Positions 11,054-23,934 of a DNA stretch of 64,000 bases are shown one piece after another. The notes beneath the pieces are model-generated. The model saw only the letters and a list, made by a program, of their open reading frames with translations. It was not told where the DNA came from and searched no databases. The translations under genes and the position numbers were made by a program. Each line of letters begins with the position of its first letter. The first letter of the stretch is position 1. Source of the stretch: Panulirus ornatus (taxonomy: Eukaryota > Arthropoda > Malacostraca > Decapoda > Palinuridae); NCBI RefSeq assembly GCF_036320965.1, contig NC_092225.1:57475924-57539923 (forward strand). Reading direction: 5' to 3'.

Positions 11054-11789
11054 CACCTGCAGCTTGTTTTCTAATAGAAAACATTCGTATCAAAACCTTC
11101 TTTCAGTGTATCCCATCCCCATTACTTGGCATTTACTCGGACTGCGTTTCATCAACCACGTAACAGTTTGTCTAAGACCCTTCACAAGCTGATGCAACCC
11201 TTATTACCCTTTACTTCCCTTACCATCTAAGGGAACACTTGAAAGCATCTCAAGGGACGACACGTCTAGAGAGAAATGAAAACAAATCCCTCCATCTTCT
11301 AAGATTACCTCCCTCTTACGCCTCATTTCTACTCATAATTTCTCCCCGGCCAACTGTATCATCTTCCTCTTGTTTATTACAGTCATGAGGAGTGTTACAC
11401 GAAGCAACCTATGGCGAGGTGACTGCCTCCCTCCCCAGCCGCTCCCCCCAGAGATGGAACATCATTTCCTTAAGTGAGTGAAGGTTCCTGTACAACTACG
11501 AGTGTACAACACACACAAGGTGTGCTTATGAACAAGACAAATGACTAAGGCGAGACATGTTTGATATATGTAGACTTATATAACACTCATTAATCTTCCA
11601 TTGAACTAAAGTGAACATGAAGGTGTTAGTTTTTTGAAGGGAGAGGATGATAAGAGAACGATTTACAGTCAATCTAAGTTTCACTACTACGTCCTATAGA
11701 AGACAAAAGATCTATAAAAACCAATTTGACCCAATGAAGACGGTAGTCATCAAACTTCCTTATACGCTAAGCTCTCCACGCAAACTAAT

Positions 11790-11793
<4 letters not shown>
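11053..11793. other. Unassigned DNA
   Basis: No gene, RNA or repeat family is recognised. Confidence 0.4.

Positions 11794-11846
<53 letters not shown>
11794..11846. repeat. (GT)n microsatellite
   Basis: About 26 GT units. Confidence 0.97.
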
Positions 11847-11848
<2 letters not shown>

Positions 11849-12919
11849 GAAGAGATATCTGCCTACGATAAAATGAAAACAAAAGTAAGATTAAAATTTA
11901 CATGGCCTGATGAACTTGTGATGAATGAACACAACAGCAGACCAAACAACTTGAAATGGGGAAAAAAAATCTTGAAAGAAAAATTATCAGATAGAATATG
12001 AATACACATGAAAAATTGAAAGAAAGGAGAAATTATAAGAAAAATTTACATGGTAGGTACACACGTACACTACACAGAGTTCCATCTGATCCAACACTCT
12101 GGTTCTCTCTTCACTCCATCACTCCTGAAGGATTGGCTTCCACAGTAAAGGGATCTGACAGCCTTTGAGACACAACCAACCTCGGTCCCTAGTCCGCATT
12201 CTTGTTCCAGATTGTCCCTCACTCACAGTCTCTCTCACTCACTCTGCTCAAAGTCCTCCACTTAATTGTCCACAGTCCAGTCAGGCACTTGAAATCGTCA
12301 ATCATACCTCCTCTGCCACATCATCTTTAGGCCACACGACTGCCCCAGATCGCTCAGATTAATACCTCCACAGAATTGCCTGCCAAAGCGGTCATCGCCC
12401 CTCTAACCTGGTTTCGTTTCTCAGCTCTGTCATATACCGAGATAGACGAGATAATTTACGCGATACGAAATCACAGACACTTCACATGTTCCGATGATGG
12501 AAAAGAAGAGAGCGAGGGAGGCGTGGACACAGATAAACAAAGAGGTTATAAGAGAAGGCAGAAGCTGTACTGAAATAACACAGAGCTAAGTTTGGTTATC
12601 TCGTGTACACACTCGCAGTTGTGTACATCTAAAAATCTTCGTTTATATACTTGATTTCTATTGCTTCAATCATGACGCAGAAAAGTATCTGTTGGCTTTC
12701 AGTTAATCTTTGTTTACGCATGTAAAATCTCGTATCACTGATATGATTCAGGATGTGATGCGTGGGAGAGTGTGAGGCCGCGTAGTAAGTGTAAGGATCC
12801 GTGCTTGAGTGAGAGATTTTCTGAGAGATTGTGGGAGCATCGTATCCGAGGATGATTGTGAGGAAGCTTCTCAAGCCGCTTAAAAAGTGAGAGTGTTTAA
12901 ATCCACTTTCCCGGGGCAC
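11847..12919. other. Unassigned DNA upstream of the 46-bp satellite
   Basis: No supported gene. From about 12740, GAGAGTGTGAGG, GAGAGATT and AGTGAGAGTGTTTAA resemble parts of the satellite unit, so decayed units may extend to here. Confidence 0.35.
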
Positions 12920-13030
12920 AGTTTTTCCTATAAAGAGTTTGGGGTGTGAAACTAACCTGTTTGAAAAAGTTTTTTCTCATTAAAAAAAGTAGGGGGGAGT
13001 GTTTAAGCTAAAACCCCGTTTGAAAAAGTT
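12920..13030 (+). repeat. Degraded left edge of the 46-bp satellite
   Basis: Roughly two and a half units can be traced (GTGTGAAACTAACC, then AGTGTTTAAGCTAAAACCCCG), but with expanded homopolymers (TTTTTT, AAAAAAA, GGGGGG). The expansion pattern looks more like consensus error than ordinary mutation. Confidence 0.75.
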
Positions 13031-16000
13031 TACTCATAAAAAGTAGAGAGTGTGAAGCTAACCTCGTAGAATAGTTTACTCATAAAGAGTAGAGAGTGTG
13101 AAGCTAACCTCGTAGAATAGTTTACTCATAAAGAGTAGAGAGTGTGAAGCTAACCTCGTAGAATAGTTTACTCATAAAGAGTAGAGAGTGTGAAGCTAAC
13201 CTCGTAGAATAGTTTACTCATAAAGAGTAGAGAGTGTGAAGCTAACCTCGTAGAATAGTTTACTCATAAAGAGTAGAGAGTGTGAAGCTAACCTCGTAGA
13301 ATAGTTTACTCATAAAGAGTAGAGAGTGTGAAGCTAACCTCGTAGAATAGTTTACTCATAAAGAGTAGAGAGTGTGAAGCTAACCTCGTAGAATAGTTTA
13401 CTCATAAAGAGTAGAGAGTGTGAAGCTAACCTCGTAGAATAGTTTACTCATAAAGAGTAGAGAGTGTGAAGCTAACCTCGTAGAATAGTTTACTCATAAA
13501 GAGTAGAGAGTGTGAAGCTAACCTCGTAGAATAGTTTACTCATAAAGAGTAGAGAGTGTGAAGCTAACCTCGTAGAATAGTTTACTCATAAAGAGTAGAG
13601 AGTGTGAAGCTAACCTCGTAGAATAGTTTACTCATAAAGAGTAGAGAGTGTGAAGCTAACCTCGTAGAATAGTTTACTCATAAAGAGTAGAGAGTGTGAA
13701 GCTAACCTCGTAGAATAGTTTACTCATAAAGAGTAGAGAGTGTGAAGCTAACCTCGTAGAATAGTTTACTCATAAAGAGTAGAGAGTGTGAAGCTAACCT
13801 CGTAGAATAGTTTACTCATAAAGAGTAGAGAGTGTGAAGCTAACCTCGTAGAATAGTTTACTCATAAAGAGTAGAGAGTGTGAAGCTAACCTCGTAGAAT
13901 AGTTTACTCATAAAGAGTAGAGAGTGTGAAGCTAACCTCGTAGAATAGTTTACTCATAAAGAGTAGAGAGTGTGAAGCTAACCTCGTAGAATAGTTTACT
14001 CATAAAGAGTAGAGAGTGTGAAGCTAACCTCGTAGAATAGTTTACTCATAAAGAGTAGAGAGTGTGAAGCTAACCTCGTAGAATAGTTTACTCATAAAGA
14101 GTAGAGAGTGTGAAGCTAACCTCGTAGAATAGTTTACTCATAAAGAGTAGAGAGTGTGAAGCTAACCTCGTAGAATAGTTTACTCATAAAGAGTAGAGAG
14201 TGTGAAGCTAACCTCGTAGAATAGTTTACTCATAAAGAGTAGAGAGTGTGAAGCTAACCTCGTAGAATAGTTTACTCATAAAGAGTAGAGAGTGTGAAGC
14301 TAACCTCGTAGAATAGTTTACTCATAAAGAGTAGAGAGTGTGAAGCTAACCTCGTAGAATAGTTTACTCATAAAGAGTAGAGAGTGTGAAGCTAACCTCG
14401 TAGAATAGTTTACTCATAAAGAGTAGAGAGTGTGAAGCTAACCTCGTAGAATAGTTTACTCATAAAGAGTAGAGAGTGTGAAGCTAACCTCGTAGAATAG
14501 TTTACTCATAAAGAGTAGAGAGTGTGAAGCTAACCTCGTAGAATAGTTTACTCATAAAGAGTAGAGAGTGTGAAGCTAACCTCGTAGAATAGTTTACTCA
14601 TAAAGAGTAGAGAGTGTGAAGCTAACCTCGTAGAATAGTTTACTCATAAAGAGTAGAGAGTGTGAAGCTAACCTCGTAGAATAGTTTACTCATAAAGAGT
14701 AGAGAGTGTGAAGCTAACCTCGTAGAATAGTTTACTCATAAAGAGTAGAGAGTGTGAAGCTAACCTCGTAGAATAGTTTACTCATAAAGAGTAGAGAGTG
14801 TGAAGCTAACCTCGTAGAATAGTTTACTCATAAAGAGTAGAGAGTGTGAAGCTAACCTCGTAGAATAGTTTACTCATAAAGAGTAGAGAGTGTGAAGCTA
14901 ACCTCGTAGAATAGTTTACTCATAAAGAGTAGAGAGTGTGAAGCTAACCTCGTAGAATAGTTTACTCATAAAGAGTAGAGAGTGTGAAGCTAACCTCGTA
15001 GAATAGTTTACTCATAAAGAGTAGAGAGTGTGAAGCTAACCTCGTAGAATAGTTTACTCATAAAGAGTAGAGAGTGTGAAGCTAACCTCGTAGAATAGTT
15101 TACTCATAAAGAGTAGAGAGTGTGAAGCTAACCTCGTAGAATAGTTTACTCATAAAGAGTAGAGAGTGTGAAGCTAACCTCGTAGAATAGTTTACTCATA
15201 AAGAGTAGAGAGTGTGAAGCTAACCTCGTAGAATAGTTTACTCATAAAGAGTAGAGAGTGTGAAGCTAACCTCGTAGAATAGTTTACTCATAAAGAGTAG
15301 AGAGTGTGAAGCTAACCTCGTAGAATAGTTTACTCATAAAGAGTAGAGAGTGTGAAGCTAACCTCGTAGAATAGTTTACTCATAAAGAGTAGAGAGTGTG
15401 AAGCTAACCTCGTAGAATAGTTTACTCATAAAGAGTAGAGAGTGTGAAGCTAACCTCGTAGAATAGTTTACTCATAAAGAGTAGAGAGTGTGAAGCTAAC
15501 CTCGTAGAATAGTTTACTCATAAAGAGTAGAGAGTGTGAAGCTAACCTCGTAGAATAGTTTACTCATAAAGAGTAGAGAGTGTGAAGCTAACCTCGTAGA
15601 ATAGTTTACTCATAAAGAGTAGAGAGTGTGAAGCTAACCTCGTAGAATAGTTTACTCATAAAGAGTAGAGAGTGTGAAGCTAACCTCGTAGAATAGTTTA
15701 CTCATAAAGAGTAGAGAGTGTGAAGCTAACCTCGTAGAATAGTTTACTCATAAAGAGTAGAGAGTGTGAAGCTAACCTCGTAGAATAGTTTACTCATAAA
15801 GAGTAGAGAGTGTGAAGCTAACCTCGTAGAATAGTTTACTCATAAAGAGTAGAGAGTGTGAAGCTAACCTCGTAGAATAGTTTACTCATAAAGAGTAGAG
15901 AGTGTGAAGCTAACCTCGTAGAATAGTTTACTCATAAAGAGTAGAGAGTGTGAAGCTAACCTCGTAGAATAGTTTACTCATAAAGAGTAGAGAGTGTGAA

Positions 16001-16585
16001 GCTAACCTCGTAGAATAGTTTACTCATAAAGAGTAGAGAGTGTGAAGCTAACCTCGTAGAATAGTTTACTCATAAAGAGTAGAGAGTGTGAAGCTAACCT
16101 CGTAGAATAGTTTACTCATAAAGAGTAGAGAGTGTGAAGCTAACCTCGTAGAATAGTTTACTCATAAAGAGTAGAGAGTGTGAAGCTAACCTCGTAGAAT
16201 AGTTTACTCATAAAGAGTAGAGAGTGTGAAGCTAACCTCGTAGAATAGTTTACTCATAAAGAGTAGAGAGTGTGAAGCTAACCTCGTAGAATAGTTTACT
16301 CATAAAGAGTAGAGAGTGTGAAGCTAACCTCGTAGAATAGTTTACTCATAAAGAGTAGAGAGTGTGAAGCTAACCTCGTAGAATAGTTTACTCATAAAGA
16401 GTAGAGAGTGTGAAGCTAACCTCGTAGAATAGTTTACTCATAAAGAGTAGAGAGTGTGAAGCTAACCTCGTAGAATAGTTTACTCATAAAGAGTAGAGAG
16501 TGTGAAGCTAACCTCGTAGAATAGTTTACTCATAAAGAGTAGAGAGTGTGAAGCTAACCTCGTAGAATAGTTTACTCATAAAGAG
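13031..16585 (+). repeat. 46-bp satellite, about 77 identical units
   Basis: The unit contains GTGAAGCTAACCTCGTAGAA and ATAGTTTACTCATAAAGAGT. The period is exactly 46 bp: the printed 60-base lines recur every 23 lines (1380 bp = 30 units), and I noticed no variant inside the array. Each unit holds a small inverted repeat, TACTC-ATAAA-GAGTA. There are stops in all frames, so it is not coding. Such homogeneity means very recent amplification, strong homogenisation, or an assembler filling the array with a consensus. Confidence 0.98.
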
Positions 16586-17169
16586 AAGTGAGTGTCTTGC
16601 AATGAAGGAATACGTAAAAAAAGAATAATGGAAACCGGTGGTGAGAGACGGGGCGTTAAAAACTAAAGCTAAGGGGGAAAGAAAAGAAAGTAAGTTGAAG
16701 TTAGTAGTGGAAGAAGAGAAGACATTATGAAGGAGAGGAATTGAAGACAACACGGAAAAACAATCATAAAATGGAGGGAAGAACTCTGGTGATGTGAGGG
16801 GTAGGTAGGAAGGACTGGTGACACTGTCTCGCTGATGAAACACTGAAGGGCAGGAGTGACACACATCAATAAAGAAATGAAGAATAGAAGGAAGGAATAA
16901 AAGACGATAGAATAGAGGAGTAGACAGAAGTGAAGGACGGAGAAATATGGTGAAGAAGGAAGAAGATGAAGGCTAAAAGTTTGAAGAACCACGGAATGGT
17001 AGGGTTAAATAGAAACCCTTACGAAAAATGGGTAAAGGAGACAGAGGGGAGGAAGACATTGCAACTTTACGATACGTGAAAGTCAAAGAAAATGATCAGT
17101 AGGTGAGCTACCGTATCTACGTGAGACACAGCTCTTCAGCCATTCCTGTTTATACACGGCGATGTTGAT

Positions 17170-17170
<1 letters not shown>
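16586..17170 (+). other. Purine-rich unassigned tract
   Basis: The plus strand is strongly G/A-biased from about 16600 to 17060, with GAAGGAA and AGAAGA words but no regular period. The minus-strand frames of about 110 codons are low-complexity Ser/Phe/Leu translations of it. Confidence 0.5.

Positions 17171-17234
<64 letters not shown>
17171..17234 (+). repeat. (CT)n microsatellite
   Basis: About 32 CT units. Confidence 0.97.
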
Positions 17235-17237
<3 letters not shown>

Positions 17238-17977
17238 CATTTTGGTCAGTGTTCCTGTGAGCCGTGTGCCTGTGCCCCTGGCCGAAGGACTGGTCGTGAT
17301 GCACGCTTTTGGCTGCTGCTTCCTACAGTTACAGTGTAGAGAACATCCACACGGGGACTGACCACTACGATACCTTCCTCCTTCAAAAAAGCTAGGCAGT
17401 GAAATTCGGTAATTCTTTCCCTCCTTTCGTCCTTCCCTATTCCTGTGACCTCTCAAACTTTAAGCATCAGGTCAATACACATCTGGAGACGGGCACTGAC
17501 TGGGGCATGATGTGCCCATGCCACGTCGGTGACTATAAAGAGAGTAAGACTAGACAGTGAGAAGACTAAACAGTGACAAGACTAAGCAGTGACAATTAGG
17601 AAAACGCCAGTACTTTAAGAAGAGTATCAAATCCTTCAATCCTGTCACTAGATACCGTGAACTCATTTCTTAACGGTATACAGTGTCGTATATCATGAAA
17701 CAAAAGAGGCTTTACCAATAAAATGGTGTCCAAAATACCGGTAGAGAAGTTAGCAGAAACATGCGGTGAAAATATTTCACTGTTGTTCTGCCGATGTCGG
17801 CACCACTGCGGCGCGCCCGTTGTCACGTCAGCCAAAAACTTTGGCTGAAAAAATAACTGTTGTGCAGAACTTTTCATGATTGGAGTTAATGTGTGGATGC
17901 TGGTGCCTGGCCTGGGTCTCTGCTGCCTGCCTCACCATTGCCCCCCAACACCATCCATCGTTCCTCCTCCTTTAACA

Positions 17978-17981
<4 letters not shown>
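17235..17981. other. Unassigned DNA
   Basis: Three short near-repeats, ACTAGACAGTGAGAAG / ACTAAACAGTGACAAG / ACTAAGCAGTGACAA, lie at about 17549-17597. No gene is supported. Confidence 0.4.

Positions 17982-18042
<61 letters not shown>
17982..18042 (+). repeat. (CT)n microsatellite
   Basis: About 30 CT units. Confidence 0.97.
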
Positions 18043-18043
<1 letters not shown>

Positions 18044-18059
18044 ATTTGGGCGCCATTGC

Positions 18060-18600
18060 TACCCTAGCCTGGCAGTGATTGCAGCGTCTGTCTAGGCCGC
18101 TCCGTAGCCTCCCATGAGAGGGCTACACCCGACCGTTGAGGGCACTCAGTAGCCTGACTTGGGAGAGATGGAACCGCCCGTTTAGGGCGCTCGTTAACCC
18201 GGCGTGGTACATCTGAAATCGATTGCCCTTTCAGGGCGCTTCCTTGCCTGACATGGGCGACCGTTGGGCGTGCCTGATGGCCTTGCATGGAAGGCTGTTG
18301 AGGGCGCCTGGTATCCTGGCATGCTAGCCCATAAAGCGTGCTCGGTATTCTGGCAAGGAAGCCCACTGAGGGAGGATGGTATCCTGGCATGGAAGGGTGT
18401 TGAGGGCGCCTGGTATCCTAGCATGGGAGCCCGTTCTGGGTGCTTGGTAACCCGGCAGAGGAAGGCTGGACACGCCCGTTTTGGGCACTTGACAGCCTTG
18501 TCTGGAATCCCGTCGAGGGCCCTTTTAGCCTGGGCATCAGTGGGTTGTACATGCTCGTTTACAGCGTTTGGAAGCCTGGCATAAAGAATACAATTCGATG
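18060..18600 (+). repeat. GC-rich minisatellite, about 34-bp unit with longer variants
   Basis: The unit runs CCTGGCATGGAAGCCCGTTG then AGGGCGCTTGGTAT. The clearest 34-bp copies lie at 18310-18420. Others are about 48 bp because of an extra 14 bp of the GGCTGGACACGCC type. The open frames on both strands (about 106 codons) are translations of this repeat, not genes. Confidence 0.85.
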
Positions 18601-18649
18601 AGGGCGATTGTTAGATGCTCGTGCGTTTAGGCGCAGGGAGCCGCCGACG

Positions 18650-19420
18650 AGGAATACAGTAACAGCAGCTAGAGGCTCTGATGATGAACCTGACGTTTGT
18701 CATTCATATTAGCTCATCGTCCTGACTCTACAGAGCGACACCGAAAGGCTTGGTGGACTGAACCACCCGGAGTGAACTGGGGTCTGATGACACAGCAGGA
18801 GGGTGAGGCATGGAGGAAGCAGGACTAATGTCATGGTCATGGTTTGGCTGATGGTGTCATGGCTGGCGGTTGCCCAATTACATCGGCTGTTAAGGGCCGT
18901 ATAGTCGGATGGGCTGTGGTCATCACTGGCACCAATGGTAGAGTTGTTAACGTACTTTAAGGGAGCATTTGTATCCGCTTGGTCATCGTTAAAGAGGGAG
19001 GAGGTGGGTGCAAAATCATTTTGTTTTTGCCGAGTGGGAGACCAGAGGTGAGGGACTAAAAGTAGCAGCTACCCTCTCGTAGCCGTACAAGCCAGCGATG
19101 CTTACTGAGGAACTATGCAAGACCTGGAATGATAATTCTCCGCAGTTCAATATTGACGGCTCTGCTAATCATTGTGTGTGATGGCTGACTAAGTCGAAAG
19201 CTTTGGTAAAACTAATGAGAGTGTGCGACACAGAGATCTGGCCTATCTTTCGGCTCCGGCAGATAGAATCAGTAACGCTGACCAGGTAGAGGGGAGTGCT
19301 GTCCATCATACTACCTCTCTGAGCTCCGATAGATAAAGGTGTCTATACTTCAGGTAATAAAGATCCTCATCATACTATCAAACTGTTAGAGCTCTATGAA
19401 ACTTGTTCAGTCTGTTTAAA
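18650..19420 (-). mobile_element. Old LINE reverse-transcriptase relic
   Basis: Conceptual minus-strand translation, with frameshifts, gives in order: a segment ending VSHTLISFTKAFDLVSHH (RT motif A, where F-S-K-A-F-D-L-V is usual), then NDDQADTNAPLKYVNNSTIG (corresponding to the motif C region, where a WKYVDDTT-type sequence is usual), then SLRVVQSTKPFGVAL (thumb region, usually STKLLGV). The catalytic DD has become NN. The clade is uncertain, perhaps Jockey or I-like. It is distinct from the RTE-like family and much older. Confidence 0.6.
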
Positions 19421-20639
19421 CCCAATTGAAGAGAAACTCTACGGAATGAACTGATGATTAAGATGGTGTCAGTAGAACTGGATTATAAACTTTAGGCTTA
19501 TAAGCCAAGCACTGGAGCATCCATGGCTATTCACCGCTCTTAATACAGTTTAGAATATTCTTAGAAATTAATTTTAACTCCAACAACTGACCAACGCCAG
19601 TTTTGATAGACCAAGAAGGGAAGAAGGAAAAGTATAGGATGAGAGGCACTAGCCCACATGTGTTGGTGTGAGAGCTCAAGCTTGACCTTTGGTTAAACCC
19701 ACGTACCAGGGAAAGGAAAATCCACGCTGCCATAGCTCAAGCCATCACTGCTCCACACACAAACCCCACCACCACCACCGCAGCGTTGAGGTCCATGTAG
19801 ATCGAGGGGCGGTGTCAGTTGGGCCAAACGCACTGAGATATTGTGGGCAACTTGACTTCAGTGTTGGGGAAACATATGAAACCTTCAAGTCAACTGACAT
19901 TTTAACCAATGGAGGGAAACACTGTGGTGATGGGAGCAAGTGGGTTTTGCCAGCTCAGTGGAGAATTTCTTGTTCAGTTTCGTTTCGAGTCGATAACTGC
20001 AACAGAACGTTGACCATCACGCTCTGTCACCACACTTACGACATCAAAATCTTACACTTGACTCAGGAAGTGTTGGGAGGCAGGTAAAGTCAAGATGAAT
20101 ACTAGATGGCAAATGGTGGCAAAAGTGGTCGTTTATAAGCTCACCTGCTTATTCATGGTAGAGTTAATGAAGACAGGGAAAGAAGAGAGTCAACTTGTTC
20201 ACTCCCGCTCAGATCTTTTAGTTTCCCCACATCACGGGCTGGTGTCAGACCGTTTCTAGTTTTGTGAGTCATCAAGGTAATAAGGTTCCTCTGCAGTATG
20301 CATTTCCTGTGGTATTTTGTTCCGAGGACGACTTGCAGAGCGGACAAATTTCTTTACGGCTGAGAGCACAGGAGTCACTGAGAGACGGAAGGTGCTGTTG
20401 CACTCCGTCCGTCCGAAAAAGTTTTCCTCTTTGCGCAGAGGTAAGCAGGCAAAACGCAAGGGGCGGAGCGACTTCCACTGCTTTGGTGGAAGGTTTGGTC
20501 TCGCTGATGCATTAACTTTTGATAAAGGATCTGATCCCGGGCGCTCCTTCCCTAACACTACGTCACATAAAAAAACACCCAACTCTGGCGCACCAATTTA
20601 AGAGCCTGAGGGGCAAGCCATAATCTAAATTACTATATG
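19421..20639. other. Unassigned DNA with unexplained open frames
   Basis: A 132-codon frame at 19689-20087 (+) has a (CCA/CAC)n-derived His run and no recognisable domain. It ends just before GGCAGGTAAAGT, a plausible splice donor, but nothing else supports an exon. Between 20256 and 20601 four overlapping frames of 68-108 codons on both strands reflect low stop density, not a known protein. Confidence 0.35.
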
Positions 20640-21640
20640 GCATTATCTTACTTGCAAATATCTGCAGAGAAAAACGAATTACAAACCTAAACGTAATACC
20701 ACAAAAAATATGAAGCAAATGCTGCTGAAAATAGCGAGAGAAATCCTAAAGAATTCCAGAGTTCCTGTTAAGAGCAAGGATGATCACCCAGTCAAGTCAT
20801 TAAATGCTCTCAGGAAAAAAGCAACACTGAATCGCTGAAGAAACTAAAACGTTTTGCAAGACAGTGGTAAACGTAGTCAAGACATAATATCAACATTAAA
20901 CCGAAAGAAACAGATAAACGGCAGGTCTCGATAACTCTTAACCGAGAACAGGTAAAGTTCCACAAGACTGGATGTTTACCACCGTAACATTACTATTCAG
21001 TAAGGGGTAATAAATCAGGTTCCTCAGCGGAGATTATCGCCCAGTTAGCTTAGGGTCCGTACTTGGCAGATCTATGGAAAACATTATATATTCGAGGCGT
21101 ATGATGCAGTAGAAAAAAATTGATACCGTTTATTCTTTCTATTAGAGAACATTCAATAAATTCCCACAACTAAGATTTCTAGTAACATCACTTAGTTAAA
21201 GTGATGATGTACTTCAGTTGATAAATAACTGGTTGTTTGTCCGTTAACAAAGAGTAATGTCACATGGAGAAGCCTCATAATTGATATATGTCATAAGTGG
21301 TGTACCACAGGAATCAGTCCTGGGACTGATTTTGTTTCTGAGACACATCAACGATGCTGACAATTGGGCAGTACATTGTTTGATATCTAAACTCGGAGAC
21401 GAAGCTTCGCTGGAACGTAAGTTTACAACATATATACTGATCGCCTACAGCGGCACGCCGGCACAAGAAAAACTGATGGAGTGGTTCTAGGTGGTTAATA
21501 CATCTTGATATCAGTAAGTGCAAAGTCTTGCGTGTCGACGATAAAAAACGAGAATGAAAGCTACAGTATGAATTTTGTACAGCTTCGTCACACAGACGAT
21601 GGAAAGCACCTTAAGTAAAATGATTTTCGATGACTCAGAG
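20640..21640 (+). mobile_element. CR1/Jockey-type LINE reverse-transcriptase relic
   Basis: The plus strand gives, across frameshifts, GKVPQDWMFTTVTLLFSKG (20951 on), DYRPVSLGSVLGRSMENII (about 21023-21085), then VISGVPQESVLGLILFLRHI (about 21291-21350, RT motif B), ISKLGDEASL (motif C region; the usual FADD is lost) and HLDISKCKVLRVDDKK (about 21500). Order and spacing match the RT palm of CR1/L2/Jockey-group LINEs. Several stops and frameshifts make it a dead copy. Family-level assignment needs a profile search. Confidence 0.7.
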
Positions 21641-21804
21641 CAAGGTAAGTAGTGTGCAGATGCAGTGAACAGACGAACAACACGCCAAGCATACAGAAAT
21701 TCCAAGCATAAGGCATTCCAATGTAAGACTATTCCACTATGCACATATGAACATTGGACCCATACGAGCGTACAACTCCCTTCCAGTACAGCACAATTAG
21801 GTAA

Positions 21805-21848
<44 letters not shown>
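21805..21848. repeat. (CA)n microsatellite
   Basis: About 22 CA units. Confidence 0.97.
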
Positions 21849-21851
<3 letters not shown>

Positions 21852-22440
21852 ATCAATGCTTGTTTTCACCATTCATGATACAGTATCGGCAGCCAATATG
21901 AGCACAGACCACGATCATTCAAGAGAAACGAGTCTCAGGTTAACCACAATGTAGGTTAGGTACGTTATCCCCATCGTGGGACCACAGCTCTCGCCGGGAA
22001 GCATATTTTCTTTCTCTTCCCCACAGATGAAAGCAAGACACGTGTCTTCATGGGTTATTAGACTCGGTGAGAGCCCTCTAGCTCGCTCAGGAAATATAAG
22101 TTTCCCCTGGAGAGCATTCTACCTCATATGGTCTTGTCTCACCAGAGTGATATCCATCTTTCTCTGTTGTAAGATCCGCCTCACTTACTTCGGGCCAATA
22201 GTCTCCCAGAGAGGATTTCAGTGAACGTTGCTTAAGGGCATTTACCCATGTTGAAAGATCACTTTCACTTCATATTGTTATCATGCTTGACAAGTGAGTA
22301 TTGTATTGACTGAGGAGCCATCAAATTGCCTGACATGACTGAGCATTCCGTAGATATCCTGCTTCTTGAGAAGATATAATACGTACCACAGGTTACGAGT
22401 CTTGGTGGTGAAGGACTATTTCAGTATATTTTTCAAATGC
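21849..22440. other. Unassigned DNA
   Basis: Nothing recognised. The degenerate repeat that follows may begin within the last 150 bp (GAGCCATCAAATTGC). Confidence 0.35.
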
Positions 22441-23350
22441 TTTTTCACTCGCAGATGGAGCATCAAACTTGCTGAGAGGCCATCATGCTTGTAGAGAGGC
22501 CATCATCCTTGCTGAGGGTCTATAGCACTTTTTTTCATATGGTTCGCCGAACAGTACGAAAGGACCATCAACTCGCTGGTCCTCATCACACTTGAGGCTA
22601 GTCCGCTCCCTGAGACACCATTACCCTGGGTGACGGAGCTCAGCCCATGTTGTGGAGCCAAGTCTCTCCTGTTGAAGGACTTCACGCTCGACCAGGGTCC
22701 CAACATCCTCTCTGAAGAACCAAGGCAAATGAGGGGGACGCCGTAGTTACCATGGGTCGTTACATCCACTGAAGGAGCATAACGTTTTCTGAGTAACCAT
22801 TACACTTGCTCAGGGACCGCCACACTTAGAAAAGGCTTTTACACTTTTGAAGCGGTTATTACGTTTATAGAAAGTGAACTTCACGTTCTTTGAAGACTTG
22901 TCTCTAGGGCTGAAGGCAATCAATGTTTCTCTAATGGCCTCACAGTGGATCAGGGGCCATTATACATGCTAAGGGGCGAACCCATTAGTTTGAGACCTTC
23001 CACCTGCAGCGTGGGAGAAATCCTCGGGTGGACTATGGACCTGCCCCACTCTGTTATCACATCATTCTTCTGTCATGGGCGGTAGGTGGATGCCGGCGTG
23101 AACAGACACGTATCCAGAACATACAAAGGTGCTTAGAATAACACATTCTAACTATGCGTCTTGCAAAAATCAAAAAAAAAAGTGGAGAAAGAATTAAGAT
23201 GATGCTCGTAAGTGGTCCGCTCTCACAGCTTTGGGAATGCAAGCGCTGTGTTTACATCGATGCTAAAGCGAAATGTATGTTCGGGATCTTACTGCAGCAG
23301 CAATCACGGCTTGAGTGAAGTCCTCTCCCTGGACATTTCTAGATAGAACT

Positions 23351-23409
<59 letters not shown>

Positions 23410-23640
23410 AGTGGCCACACCATTTTGATGATGGCTCAAAAGAGTTACGAACGGGGCATTAGATTCCCTGAAAGGCCATCATACGTAACGACGGTTTATT
23501 TCATTCGATAAGGGGAACCATAATGTTTGCTGAGTGGACATCGCTGATGCGGGAAAGGGACATTAAGCTTATTTTAAGACCATGAAATTCGCATGGGAGA
23601 CATGACGCCTGGGATGGGACGCGATGGTCGTAAGACAAGG
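22441..23640 (+). repeat. Highly degenerate minisatellite interrupted by (CT)n
   Basis: Words like GGCCATCAT, CCATTACACTTGCT and CTGAGGG recur about every 30-35 bp (for example 22480-22540 and 22795-22870). A (CT)n tract of about 27 units sits at 23352-23406. Units are too diverged for an exact period. Confidence 0.5.
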
Positions 23641-23934
23641 TCAGTGTTGTATCTATCCGACTGGTGACGGTGTTCTGGTGCCACTCTCCCTTCTGCAACA
23701 GTGGCCTCTGCCCTTATGTAATAAAACATATAATCAGACACATACAAGACAACACATAAGTTCTTACTCTCGCAATTCAGCAGTTGTTCATTACTAGTTG
23801 AAGAGTTTTCGCTTCAGTCATAAAACGGGACTTGACGCAGTTTCATTTGTCGTGGCTGCCACACGCTCGCAGCCTCAAACAAGAACGAGACAGACGAGGC
23901 TGTAGTGACTGCTGAGGGTTCAGCCCTACGACAA

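Noticed and set aside
13031..16585. CRISPR-like array
   Set aside because: Units are directly adjacent without unique spacers and the context is eukaryotic; it is a plain satellite.
19689..20087. 132-codon frame as a host exon
   Set aside because: A donor-like GGCAGGTAAAGT follows it, but there is no acceptor, no domain and a CAC-repeat origin for the His run; evidence is insufficient.
20256..20601. Cluster of four overlapping frames on both strands as a gene
   Set aside because: No frame shows a recognisable motif, and overlap on both strands indicates low stop density only.
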